A stretch of 63,224 nucleotides of DNA from an uncultured Bacteroidales bacterium. Its GTDB lineage: Bacteria > Bacteroidota > Bacteroidia > Bacteroidales > UBA932. Every line of letters starts with the position of its first letter. Position 1 is the stretch's first letter. This document shows positions 33,942 to 42,639 of the stretch, in pieces. The notes beneath the pieces were generated by a model. That model searched no databases. It worked only from the letters and a program-made list of their open reading frames with translations, and had not been told where the DNA came from. The translations under genes and the position numbers were made by a program. The stretch spans positions 1 to 63,224 of the forward strand of contig CAKULN010000014.1 in NCBI GenBank assembly GCA_934667175.1, written 5' to 3'.

Positions 33942-36098
33942 ATGAAAGAATATTCTACTAAAGACATCCGCAATGTGGTTCTGATTGGCAGCGCCAAGTC
34001 AGGTAAGACCACATTGTCTGAAGCCATGCTCTTCGAGGGCAAGGTGATCGCCAGAAGAGGCACGGTCGAGGACAGGAACACTGTCTCCGACAATGAGGAA
34101 ATCGAGAAACTTAACCAGAGGTCGGTCTTCGCGACTCCGCTTTACGCCGAGTTCATGAACACGAAGTTCAACGTGATCGACGCTCCTGGTTCAGATGACT
34201 TCATCGGAGGCGCTGTCTCAGCTTTCAAGGTCTGCGAGAACGGTATTCTTGTCATCAACGCACAGCAGGGCGTAGAGGTGGGCACAGACATCTTCGCGCG
34301 TTACGCGGAGCAGTACAAGCTGCCTCTCATCGTGGCTGTCAACCAGCTTGATTCCGAGAAAGCGGACTGGGAGAAGACCATCGCCGAGATGAAGGAGACT
34401 TTCGGTCACAAGCCGATCATTGTCCAGTTCCCTGTCAACCCGGGACCTTCATTCGATGGTTTCATCGATGTTCTCAAGATGAAATACTATCATTTCAAGG
34501 ATGACAACGGAACCCGTGAGGATCTCGAGATTCCAGCCAACCTTATTGATGAGGCCGAGACCCTTCGTCAGGAACTGATCGAGAAGGCCGCCGAGTTTGA
34601 CGATACCCTCATGGAGAGGTTCTTCGAGAACGGCTCCCTCACCGAGGATGAGATCCGTGAAGGTCTCGGAAAGGGCATCCGCCAGGGTGGCGTGCTTCCT
34701 ATCTTCTGCCTCTCCGGCAAGAAGGACATCGGCGTGAAGAGGCTTATGGAGTTCACCATCAAGACCGCCATCTCTCCTGCCGAGACCAAATCCGCCACAA
34801 AGGACGGCAATGTCATCGAGTGCAAGTCAGAGAACCCGACTTCCATATTCATTTACAAGACGGATGTTGAGCCGCACCTTGGTGAGGTTTCCTACTTCAA
34901 GGTGATGTCAGGTCATCTGACCGAGGGTATGGATCTTGAGAACCCTGAGACTGGTGACAAGGAGAGGCTTTCGGCGATCTATGCCGTGGCCGGCGCCAAA
35001 AAGGAGAAGGTTACTGGTTTGCAGGCAGGAGACATTGGTTGTACAGTGAAACTTCGTGCGGGAAAGACTAACGTTACCCTTTCACAGATTGGCTCAGGCA
35101 TCGCCTACGAGCACATCGTCTTCCCGGCATCCAAGTATCGCTGCGCCATCAAGGCCGAGTCCCAGAACGACGAGACAAAACTTGGCGAGGCCCTTTCTAA
35201 GATTTCCGCGCAGGATCCTACGATTATAGTAGAATATTCAAAGGAACTCAAACAGACCATCCTCAGCGGTCAGGGCGAGCAGCACATCAATGTCTGCAAG
35301 TGGCGTTTGGAGAACGAGTTCGGTGTGAAGGTTGTTCTGTTCGCACCGAAGATCCCTTACCGTGAGACCATCACGAAGGTCGCCACAGCCACCTATCGTC
35401 ATAAGAAACAGTCCGGTGGAGCCGGCCAGTTCGGTGAGGTCTCCATCCTCATCTGCCCTATCGTGGAAGGCGTTCCGTTCACGAACAAGTTCAAGATTGA
35501 CGGAAAGGAAGTTGTCCTCAACGTGAAGACCAAGGAAGAGTTTGACCTCGAATGGGGCGGAAGGCTTGAGTTCTACAACTGCGTTGTCGGTGGAGCCATC
35601 GACGCTCGCTTCATGCCGGCCATCCTCAAGGGTCTCAACGACAAGATGACCGAGGGCCCGCTCACCGGTTCATACGCCCGTGACATCAGAGTCTTCGTCT
35701 ATGACGGTAAGATGCACCCGGTTGACTCCAATGAAATCTCCTTCATCCTCGCCGCGCGCAACGCCTTCAAGGAGGCCTTCCGCAACGCCGGTCCGAAGAT
35801 CATGGAGCCTATCTACAATGTCGAGATCCTGACTCCGGCCGACTACATGGGAGCCTGCATGTCAGACCTTCAGAACAAGAGGGCGTTGATCGAAGGTATG
35901 AGTTCCGACAAGGGCTTCTCTGTCCTCAAGGCCCGTGTTCCTCTCGCCGAGCTTTACCGCTACTCGACGACGCTTAGTTCACTGACATCAGGAGCCGCGA
36001 CATTCACTATGGAGTTCGCTGACTACCAGCCTGTTCCTGCCGATGTCCAGACCAAGCTCCTTGCCGAGTACGCCGCGCAGGAGAAGGAAGAGGAGTAA
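33942..36098 (+). CDS. EF-G2: elongation factor G paralogue with altered GTPase motifs
   Basis: 718 residues with full EF-G domain order: G domain (P-loop GSAKSGKT), domain II, III, IV (VKVVLFAPKIPYRETITKVA, then GGAGQFGEV) and V. Three GTPase motifs differ from canonical EF-G: G3 reads DAPGSDDF instead of DTPGHVDF, replacing the catalytic His by Ser; G4 reads VNQLD instead of VNKxD; switch I lacks the usual RGITI sequence. This is the Bacteroidetes EF-G2 type, which reports describe as translocating without needing GTP hydrolysis; I infer the same here. ATG at 33942 is chosen over the GTG one codon earlier. Confidence 0.9.
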   Translation: MKEYSTKDIRNVVLIGSAKSGKTTLSEAMLFEGKVIARRGTVEDRNTVSDNEEIEKLNQRSVFATPLYAEFMNTKFNVIDAPGSDDFIGGAVSAFKVCENGILVINAQQGVEVGTDIFARYAEQYKLPLIVAVNQLDSEKADWEKTIAEMKETFGHKPIIVQFPVNPGPSFDGFIDVLKMKYYHFKDDNGTREDLEIPANLIDEAETLRQELIEKAAEFDDTLMERFFENGSLTEDEIREGLGKGIRQGGVLPIFCLSGKKDIGVKRLMEFTIKTAISPAETKSATKDGNVIECKSENPTSIFIYKTDVEPHLGEVSYFKVMSGHLTEGMDLENPETGDKERLSAIYAVAGAKKEKVTGLQAGDIGCTVKLRAGKTNVTLSQIGSGIAYEHIVFPASKYRCAIKAESQNDETKLGEALSKISAQDPTIIVEYSKELKQTILSGQGEQHINVCKWRLENEFGVKVVLFAPKIPYRETITKVATATYRHKKQSGGAGQFGEVSILICPIVEGVPFTNKFKIDGKEVVLNVKTKEEFDLEWGGRLEFYNCVVGGAIDARFMPAILKGLNDKMTEGPLTGSYARDIRVFVYDGKMHPVDSNEISFILAARNAFKEAFRNAGPKIMEPIYNVEILTPADYMGACMSDLQNKRALIEGMSSDKGFSVLKARVPLAELYRYSTTLSSLTSGAATFTMEFADYQPVPADVQTKLLAEYAAQEKEEE

Positions 36099-36129
36099 TG
36101 CCTCCAGACCTTTATGGTCAATATTCAAG

Positions 36130-36176
36130 AATAGTCTGTCCTCCTTTCCGGCATCATTGCTGGGAGGAGGACTATT
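36130..36176 (+). terminator. Hairpin after EF-G2
   Basis: AATAGTC plus TCCTCC pairs with GGAGGA plus GACTATT around a loop of about 18 bases, followed by TTATTG. It lies 31 bases after the stop and 12 before the next gene. Confidence 0.6.
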
Positions 36177-36188
36177 TATTGTATATAG

Positions 36189-38762
36189 ATGAATAAGACT
36201 CTTTTACCATTAATTGCAGTGCTGTCGCTGCTGTCATCTTGTGATGTTCACCATTTTATGACTGACTCTGCCTATCGTGCGCAGGTTGAGTCGGATTTGA
36301 ACAAGAGGTTTGAATCGGAGAGACTGAAAGCCTTTTTTTCTGTTGATGAAGGAAAAAAATGTTTGACGGAGACCAATGGCTTTGTCAGCGATCCGTTTCT
36401 GACGACAGAAGAATTTGAGGCGTTGGAGTTTCTCTATGCCTACATGCCATTGGCTGATGTAACGGATTACAGCACAGACTATTATCTCCATAATATTCGT
36501 TCGTCCTTTGCCGCCCGCAAGGAGATGGGGTGGGATGTCCCGGAGAGGATATTCAGGCATTTTGTGCTGCCGATCAGGGCCAACAATGAGAACCTTGACA
36601 CCTCAAGGGTCGCCTTCTATCGTGAGTTGAAGCCGCGTGTGGAGGGAATGAATATGAAGGATGCCATTCTGGAAGTTAATCATTGGTGTCACGAGAAGTT
36701 GACTTATAAGCCTTCTGATGCACGTACGTTGTCTCCACTTTCTTCAATGAGAAGTTCACTGGGACGCTGCGGGGAGGAGTCCACGTTTGCGGTGGCTGCC
36801 CTCAGGGCTGTCGGAATCCCGGCACGTCAGGTCTATACTCCTCGCTGGGCTCACACGGATGATAACCATGCATGGGTAGAGGCTTGGGCTGACGGAGAGT
36901 GGTACTTCCTCGGTGCATGTGAGCCAGAACCTGTCCTTAATCTAGGCTGGTTCAATTCTCCGGCAAGTCGCGGTTTGCTCATGCACACAAGGGTTTTCGG
37001 CAACTATGATGGACCGGAGGAGAAAGTTATGGTCGGGCCTAACTTCACGGAGATCAATCTGATTGACAATTACGCAAAGACTGCCCGTGTGGATTTCATT
37101 GTTGTGGATGAGAACGGTGCGCCTGTCGATAGTGCCTTGGTGGATTTCAAGATTTACAACTACGCTGAGTTCTATCCGGCTCTCTCCAAATACACAGACG
37201 TTCAGGGACGTACCTTCTTGACCGCCGGAATGGGTGACATGATGGCATGGGCCTCGAAGAACGGCAAGTATGGCTATTCAAAGGTCTCTTTCGGCAAGGA
37301 CACGGAGGTCAGGATCACGATATCCGACCAGCACTCCGTGGAGCCACAGTCAATGATGATAGTCCCTCCGCCGGAGACAGCCAATATTCCTGAAGTCACT
37401 CTGGAGCAGAGGGCGGAGAATGACAGGCGTTTCGCTCAAGAGGATAGCATCAGAAAAGCCTACATGGCCACTTTCATCGCCACGGACAGTTCAGAGAAGG
37501 GAAGGCTTCTTGCTTTTTCTGCCGGCAATCACGAGGTGATCTCCAAGTTCTTGGAGGATCATCCGGACGCAAGGGCTCTGGACTTGCTTAAATCCTTGAG
37601 CAATAAGGATATGATTGATGTGACAAGGGTCATTCTAGATGACAGTTACAACGCCACTGATGCTATCCTCTGTCCAAGGGTTGAGAATGAGTTCCTTAGT
37701 CCGTACAAGTCTTTCTTCACGGAGCGTTTCGGAACAGAACTGTCCAAAGAGGATCTTTCAGTTCCGGCAAATCTGATCAAATGGGTGCGGGACAGCATCA
37801 CGGTGCTGCGCGACCCTAAGGCTTGGAGCATCCCGATGTCTCCGATCGGCGTTTATAAGGCTCGGATGGCTGACGTGCGGTCCAGGAATATATTCTTTGT
37901 CGCTCTGGCAAGGACTCTCGGGATTGATGCCCGCAAGGACCCTGTAACCGGAAAGATCCAGTACAAGGAGGCCGGCCAGTGGGTTGATGTGGATTTCGAG
38001 GCATCCTCACAGGTTGTGGCTCCGACCGGGACTCTGGTGCTGAATTACGAGCCGACAGCGATACTCGCCAATCCTGGCTACTATTCCCACTTCACTGTCA
38101 GCAAGATAGACAACGGCCGTACAAGGCTTCTGACTTTTGATGAAGGCCAGGTGGACATGGGAGGAGGCGTAAGCTGGGCTAACATATTCAAGAAAGGAAC
38201 TTTGCTTGATGTCGGGGACTATGTGCTTGTCAGCGGCAACCGCCTCTCCGATGGAAGCGTTCCCGTCACGATGCAGCAGTTTTCTGTCAAGGAGGGAGAG
38301 ACCACAACGCTTGATCTCCGCATCACCATTCCAGAGGACAAACTATCCGTGATCGGTTCTTTTGATGCTGAGACAAAGTACCTCGTAGAGCCTGATTCAG
38401 AGCCTGTTTCAGTGCTTTCGACCACAGGCAGAGGATTCTACGTGATCGGTTTCCTCACCCCAAGGCAGGAACCTTCCGTCCATGCAATCAACGACATCAT
38501 CGCGGCAAAGGAGAAGCTGGAAGCCTGGAACCGCCCGATCCTCCTTCTTACCACGGCAGAAGGCCTGGGTTGGCTTAAGGAATATTCCGCCTCGCTTCTG
38601 TCCAACGTTCATCTAGGCATCATCCCGGACAGCCTTGACCTTAAAGGCCACAGGATGCCGTACTTCCTCCTTGCCGACACCTTCAACCGCGTCTTCTTCA
38701 CCACCGAAGGCTACACCATCGGTCTCGGTGACCAGCTCGTCACCGCCATCGCCAAGCTGTAG
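36189..38762 (+). CDS. Transglutaminase-like lipoprotein
   Basis: 857 residues. The lipobox gives Cys18 (LLSSC) after a short signal, so the protein is a periplasmic or surface lipoprotein. A transglutaminase core lies at about 160-260: Cys in SSLGRCGEESTFAVAALRAV, His in DDNHAWVEAW and an acidic residue in LGACEPEPVLNLGWF. A carboxypeptidase-regulatory/Ig-like domain follows (VDFIVVDENGAPVDSALVDF), then a second unit near 540-600 with ARTLGIDARKDPVTGKIQY, and a thioredoxin-like C-terminus (NRPILLLTTAEGLGWLKEYS). Substrate unknown; proteolysis or peptide cross-linking are both possible. The element at 38784 follows the stop. Confidence 0.82.
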   Translation: MNKTLLPLIAVLSLLSSCDVHHFMTDSAYRAQVESDLNKRFESERLKAFFSVDEGKKCLTETNGFVSDPFLTTEEFEALEFLYAYMPLADVTDYSTDYYLHNIRSSFAARKEMGWDVPERIFRHFVLPIRANNENLDTSRVAFYRELKPRVEGMNMKDAILEVNHWCHEKLTYKPSDARTLSPLSSMRSSLGRCGEESTFAVAALRAVGIPARQVYTPRWAHTDDNHAWVEAWADGEWYFLGACEPEPVLNLGWFNSPASRGLLMHTRVFGNYDGPEEKVMVGPNFTEINLIDNYAKTARVDFIVVDENGAPVDSALVDFKIYNYAEFYPALSKYTDVQGRTFLTAGMGDMMAWASKNGKYGYSKVSFGKDTEVRITISDQHSVEPQSMMIVPPPETANIPEVTLEQRAENDRRFAQEDSIRKAYMATFIATDSSEKGRLLAFSAGNHEVISKFLEDHPDARALDLLKSLSNKDMIDVTRVILDDSYNATDAILCPRVENEFLSPYKSFFTERFGTELSKEDLSVPANLIKWVRDSITVLRDPKAWSIPMSPIGVYKARMADVRSRNIFFVALARTLGIDARKDPVTGKIQYKEAGQWVDVDFEASSQVVAPTGTLVLNYEPTAILANPGYYSHFTVSKIDNGRTRLLTFDEGQVDMGGGVSWANIFKKGTLLDVGDYVLVSGNRLSDGSVPVTMQQFSVKEGETTTLDLRITIPEDKLSVIGSFDAETKYLVEPDSEPVSVLSTTGRGFYVIGFLTPRQEPSVHAINDIIAAKEKLEAWNRPILLLTTAEGLGWLKEYSASLLSNVHLGIIPDSLDLKGHRMPYFLLADTFNRVFFTTEGYTIGLGDQLVTAIAKL

Positions 38763-38783
38763 CGCAAGAGACAAGAAATCTTT

Positions 38784-38894
38784 CGTGGCAGGCAACTGTC
38801 AGTAAATGAATATGTTAATGGACCCTACTCCCCACTGTTTCGAGTGGGAGTAAGGTCTATTAAGTGATTGTTATTCAAGTATTTGCCCGCCACG
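38784..38894. repeat. Nested palindromic element d (111 bp) with terminator-like core
   Basis: Left end CGTGGCAGGCAAC, right end ATTTGCCCGCCACG. Inner arms TTAATGGACCCTACTCC and GGAGTAAGGTCTATTAA pair with a few mismatches, extended by CCACT/AGTGG around a TTTCG loop. Although its inner sequence is unrelated to that of elements b and c, the layout is the same. It starts 21 bases after the stop at 38762. Confidence 0.85.
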
Positions 38895-39086
38895 GTGATA
38901 TTATGGATTTCGTGCGCAGCATCAGCCCTTTCGCGCACCAGGTGGCTAATTAATTGTTTTCGTGCGTGAGACAGGGGGCTTTGCGCACGAAAAATTCGTA
39001 TCTTTGAATTTTTGTTAATGCGTTAAAACAAGTCGGTAAGGACGATTAAAGATTACCAGATTGTTTGTGCTAAGAAAGGCAATGAG
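38895..39086 (+). promoter_or_regulatory. Inverted repeat and promoter before the LysM operon
   Basis: TTTCGTGCGCA (38908-38918) and TGCGCACGAAAA (38982-38993) are inverted copies about 85 bases apart, with further TTTCGTGCG and TTTCGCGCACC copies between them. The -7 box TATCTTTG at 38999-39006 follows directly, so these repeats may bind a regulator or form a cruciform or terminator before the operon. The leader to the ATG at 39087 is about 75 bases. Confidence 0.5.
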
Positions 39087-39878
39087 ATGAAGGGAATCTT
39101 CAGGGGCATATTCATAGGTCTGGTGCTGCTTGCTTGGGGTGGGCAGCGGGCTTGGTGCGTCACGCCGGAGTTCATCGACTCGCTGCGGACGGAACTGAGG
39201 CTCAGGAATATGCCGGAGCGGATCCTTTTCCTGCCGTTGGCGCTTGCGGACCAGCGGTTTGCGGACCAGCGGGAAGGAATATGGTCGCTCACGGCACTGG
39301 ACGCTATTCGGGGAATGGGGCGGATTTCCTTTTCGGGTTCGGGATCCTGCCAGAGCGATTCGGTGGTTTCTTTTTCAGTTCCCGATTCGGTGGACGTTCG
39401 GTTTGACGAACGGGTCTCCACGGAAATAGCGCTCGACCGGTTGCAGGAACTGTTCAATGAATATGGGGACTGGAATCTCTCAATAGTGGCTTACGCCACA
39501 AGTCCGACTGCGCTTATTGAGATGGATTCTACCGCTTTGGCCGACGCTCAGATCCTTAGGAGTTTACGGAAAGCCGAGGAGGAATATTCAGATAACATTC
39601 CGGCGGCGTTCGAGAGGATCGGGTCGCTGGCGGAGCGGAGGAAGGCCGAGCGGCAGGCGTTTCTGCGGGAGCAGGCCGCGCTTAGGAAGGCCCGGCTGGA
39701 CTCGTTGCGGAAAAGGCAGGCGGCGAACACTGACAGGATCACTTACACGATCCGCAGAGGCGACACGTTGGGCGGCATCGCGGCGAGACACCGGGTCAAG
39801 GTCTCCGATCTCAAAAGGTGGAACAACCTCAAGAGCGATATGATCCGTGAGGGACGTAAACTGGTCATCTACAAGTAG
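39087..39878 (+). CDS. Degenerate lytic-transglycosylase-like protein with C-terminal LysM
   Basis: 263 residues with a signal peptide (cleavage near AWC/VTPE). Residues about 25-145 follow the MltD/SLT pattern (MPERILFLPLALADQRF, EGIWSLTALDAIRGMGRI, VDVRFDERVSTEIALDRLQE and LFNEYGDWNLSIVAYATSP), but the catalytic Glu of the usual LPLxESxF block is replaced (LPLALADQRF), and the Gln of GLWQ is Ser. A charged helix follows, then a LysM domain (YTIRRGDTLGGIAARHRVKV). It should bind peptidoglycan without cutting it. It is the first gene of an operon with two SGNH proteins and an MBOAT, with a 5-base gap to the next. Confidence 0.82.
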   Translation: MKGIFRGIFIGLVLLAWGGQRAWCVTPEFIDSLRTELRLRNMPERILFLPLALADQRFADQREGIWSLTALDAIRGMGRISFSGSGSCQSDSVVSFSVPDSVDVRFDERVSTEIALDRLQELFNEYGDWNLSIVAYATSPTALIEMDSTALADAQILRSLRKAEEEYSDNIPAAFERIGSLAERRKAERQAFLREQAALRKARLDSLRKRQAANTDRITYTIRRGDTLGGIAARHRVKVSDLKRWNNLKSDMIREGRKLVIYK

Positions 39879-39883
39879 TCATT

Positions 39884-41395
39884 ATGAAGCAATATAAGGT
39901 ACTTTTGTTTATCCTTTCCGTTTTCCTGATCCTTTTCGCGGTCTGGTTCGTCTTCCCGCTGAAAGGCGTTCAAGTGGGAGGTCTGAAGTTGAGATTTCCG
40001 TCATACCGAGCCTACCTAGCTGATTTACAGGATAGTACGGTGGAAGTAGATGTGGATTCCGTGCTTCTGGCAGTGCAGAAGAGCTACGAGATGGTCGAAG
40101 GCTCGACGGACACCCTGCGCTACTACTACGACTACATCACCTCGAACCCCAACCGCATCTGTCTGCCGGATGATGACTACACGTTCTTCGACTCGCTGTT
40201 CGTGGAGATGGCCGTAGCTGATGATTCGGGCCGCACGGTAAGGATTCTGCACTATGGCGATTCACAATTGGAAATGGACAGGATCTCGGCCGTGTTGAGG
40301 CAGGATCTTCAGGAACGCTTCGGCGGTTCCGGACCGGGAATGGTGCCGATGATCCAGAGGATTCCGACTGTGTCACTCTCGCAGAACGCTTCCGGAAGCC
40401 TTACACGTTACGCCATGGTCGGGGACTCGCTGACAAGGAAGGCTTCACACAAACGCTACGGACCTCTGACCCAATTCACAGACGTTTCCGGCAACGGCAC
40501 GTTCACGTTCAACAGAACCAAGAACCGTTACTCCCAGGAGTTGGTGAAGTCAATCTCAAAGGTTTCCGTGCTTCTTGGACAGAATTCGGCAGGGTTCGAG
40601 ATGACGCTTAAATGCGACACGTTGCCGGTAAGAAAGACAGTCATCGACTCTGCCAAGACCGGAGTCTCGATGGTCACTTGGGACCTGCCTTGCGATGTGG
40701 AGAAGGGCACGATCAACTTCTCCGGCAATGCGGAAATCTACGGAATAATGCTGGACGGAAAGGGAGGCGTGACGGTTGACAATGTCGCCTTGAGGGGATG
40801 CGCGGGATTCATCTTTTCGTCCATCAACCGTCAGGTGATGCGAGAAAGCTTTGCCAAGACTGACACACGTTTGATTATCATGCAATTCGGTGGAAATGCA
40901 ATGCCGGGGATAGCCTCAAGGAAGGCCATCTCGTCTTACGTCAAGAAGATCGTGATGCAGTTCGACTATTTCAAGGAGGTCGCTCCGCAGGCCCAGCTGA
41001 TGTTCATCGGACCGGCGGACATGTGCAAGAGCGAAGACGGGAACCTGATAACATGGCCGCTTCTGCCACAGCTTAATGACTCCCTGAAAGTAAACTGCTT
41101 GAAGAACGGTGTCGCCTATTGGGACACGTTCAACGTGATGGGAGGCCCTGGATCGATGAAGAAATGGGCGAGCCACAATCCAGCCCTGGCCGGCCCCGAT
41201 CATATTCATTTCACACATAATGGAGCGCTTGAGATAGGCAATGCACTCGCCAAGTCCTTCATCCTTTACCACGACTTCTACAAGCTCCGCCAGGAACTTT
41301 CGGACGAGGCTGTAGGAATATATCTGCGCGACCTGCGGGACAGCCTCAATCCTCGTCCTGCTGTGCCTGACTCCTTGACAAAGACTGAGTTATGA
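39884..41395 (+). CDS. Membrane-anchored SGNH hydrolase/acyltransferase-like protein
   Basis: 503 residues: one N-terminal membrane helix (LLFILSVFLILFAVWFVFPL) and a periplasmic SGNH-fold domain. Block I Ser is in ILHYGDSQLEMDR, block III Asn in IIMQFGGNAMPG and the block V Asp-His pair in GPDHIHFTHNG. A jelly-roll-like insert of about 150 residues separates blocks I and III, as in PatB/AlgX-type proteins. It could transfer or remove acetyl groups on an envelope polymer together with the MBOAT two genes on. It is joined to the next gene by a 4-base ATGA overlap, which implies translational coupling. Confidence 0.82.
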   Translation: MKQYKVLLFILSVFLILFAVWFVFPLKGVQVGGLKLRFPSYRAYLADLQDSTVEVDVDSVLLAVQKSYEMVEGSTDTLRYYYDYITSNPNRICLPDDDYTFFDSLFVEMAVADDSGRTVRILHYGDSQLEMDRISAVLRQDLQERFGGSGPGMVPMIQRIPTVSLSQNASGSLTRYAMVGDSLTRKASHKRYGPLTQFTDVSGNGTFTFNRTKNRYSQELVKSISKVSVLLGQNSAGFEMTLKCDTLPVRKTVIDSAKTGVSMVTWDLPCDVEKGTINFSGNAEIYGIMLDGKGGVTVDNVALRGCAGFIFSSINRQVMRESFAKTDTRLIIMQFGGNAMPGIASRKAISSYVKKIVMQFDYFKEVAPQAQLMFIGPADMCKSEDGNLITWPLLPQLNDSLKVNCLKNGVAYWDTFNVMGGPGSMKKWASHNPALAGPDHIHFTHNGALEIGNALAKSFILYHDFYKLRQELSDEAVGIYLRDLRDSLNPRPAVPDSLTKTEL

Positions 41396-42639
41396 GACGC
41401 ACGCTAATATATTCATTGCTCATTTTGCTGCTTCCGGCGACCCTTTGCGGGCAGTCGCTGCGGAAGGCGGTTCCTGAATATGATTTCGCGCGTTTCGACA
41501 AGAACCGGATTGAGTTTCAGGGCGACAGTTCAGCCTTTGAAAGGCTTTTTGACAAGATGGATTCCGTGTTGTTCCTTGGAAAAGGTAATCTGAGAATCAT
41601 GCACATCGGAGGCTCTCATGTCCAGGCTGGGACTCTGACAAGACAGCTGAGGAATGATTTCCTGTCCTTGAGACCGGCCTTGGACGGTGGCAGAGGGTTG
41701 GTCTTTCCGTTCTCTGCTGCCCACACGAACAATCCGAGCAGTTTCACGACGAGTTACGAAGGCTCGTGGAAAGTTACGAAGAATGTCCAAAGGGAGCCTG
41801 ACCACCGACTTGGGCTTACGGGAATATCCTTGAGTGCGTCTGATGACAAGGCCTCTGTGATGGTCACTACTGTGGCTAGAGATCCTAAGCCGTCGGATCC
41901 GACGTTCCGTTTCAACGATGTGCGGGTCCTTGGATATTCATCAGTGGGAGAGAGAGTTCCGGTGGTGGTCCTTTCCAAAGGGGACACTCTTGTCGGCTGC
42001 CATGCCGGGGATTCCACATGGTCTTTCGCTTTGCCGACTCTGACTGATTCTGTGAAGATTGCGACCAAAGGACATGGCGAGTTCACGCTTACGGGAATAT
42101 TCCTGGACAACCCTTTCCCCGGCATTTCCGTGACTGGAATCGGGGTGAACGGAGCATCGCTCGGCTCTTATGCCAAGTGTACGGATCTGGAGAATGATTT
42201 GAGATTGGTCAATCCGGATCTTGTGATATTCGGCATCGGGATTAATGACGCCACCGCTGCTAATTTTTCAATTGAGGATTTTGTCGCCCGCTATAAGGTG
42301 CTAGTCTCGCAGGTCCGGTCGGTCAATCCGAACTGCGCTCTGCTATTCGTCTCCAACAATGACAGTTTCAAGAAGATACGTCGTAAAGGCTATGTGGTGA
42401 ACACCAACGGCCAACTGGCGGAGCAGGGCTTTTTGCGACTTGGAAAGGATTGTGACGCAGGAGTTTGGAATCTGTTCGAAATTATGGGAGGACTTGGTTC
42501 GATGAGAAAATGGGAGACTGTCGGCCTTGCCAAGAGGGATAAGATCCATTTTACGGAGACTGGCTATGAGTTGGTGGGAGATCTACTCTTCAACGCATTG
42601 ATGGACAAATATATGAATCACTTAAAGACAAGCCGATAA
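41392..42639 (+). CDS. Exported SGNH hydrolase/acyltransferase-like protein
   Basis: 415 residues with a cleavable signal (ends LCGQ). It is paralogous in layout to the preceding protein: block I reads IMHIGGSHVQAG (GGS instead of GDS), block III reads VIFGIGINDA with the full GxND, and block V reads DKIHFTETGY. The NPFPGISVTGIGVNGASL block carries a second SGNH-like Gly/Asn motif. It overlaps both neighbours (ATGA upstream, TAATG downstream), so the four genes are one tightly coupled unit. Acetyl-transferase or esterase activity is inferred from context. Confidence 0.82.
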   Translation: MRRTLIYSLLILLLPATLCGQSLRKAVPEYDFARFDKNRIEFQGDSSAFERLFDKMDSVLFLGKGNLRIMHIGGSHVQAGTLTRQLRNDFLSLRPALDGGRGLVFPFSAAHTNNPSSFTTSYEGSWKVTKNVQREPDHRLGLTGISLSASDDKASVMVTTVARDPKPSDPTFRFNDVRVLGYSSVGERVPVVVLSKGDTLVGCHAGDSTWSFALPTLTDSVKIATKGHGEFTLTGIFLDNPFPGISVTGIGVNGASLGSYAKCTDLENDLRLVNPDLVIFGIGINDATAANFSIEDFVARYKVLVSQVRSVNPNCALLFVSNNDSFKKIRRKGYVVNTNGQLAEQGFLRLGKDCDAGVWNLFEIMGGLGSMRKWETVGLAKRDKIHFTETGYELVGDLLFNALMDKYMNHLKTSR

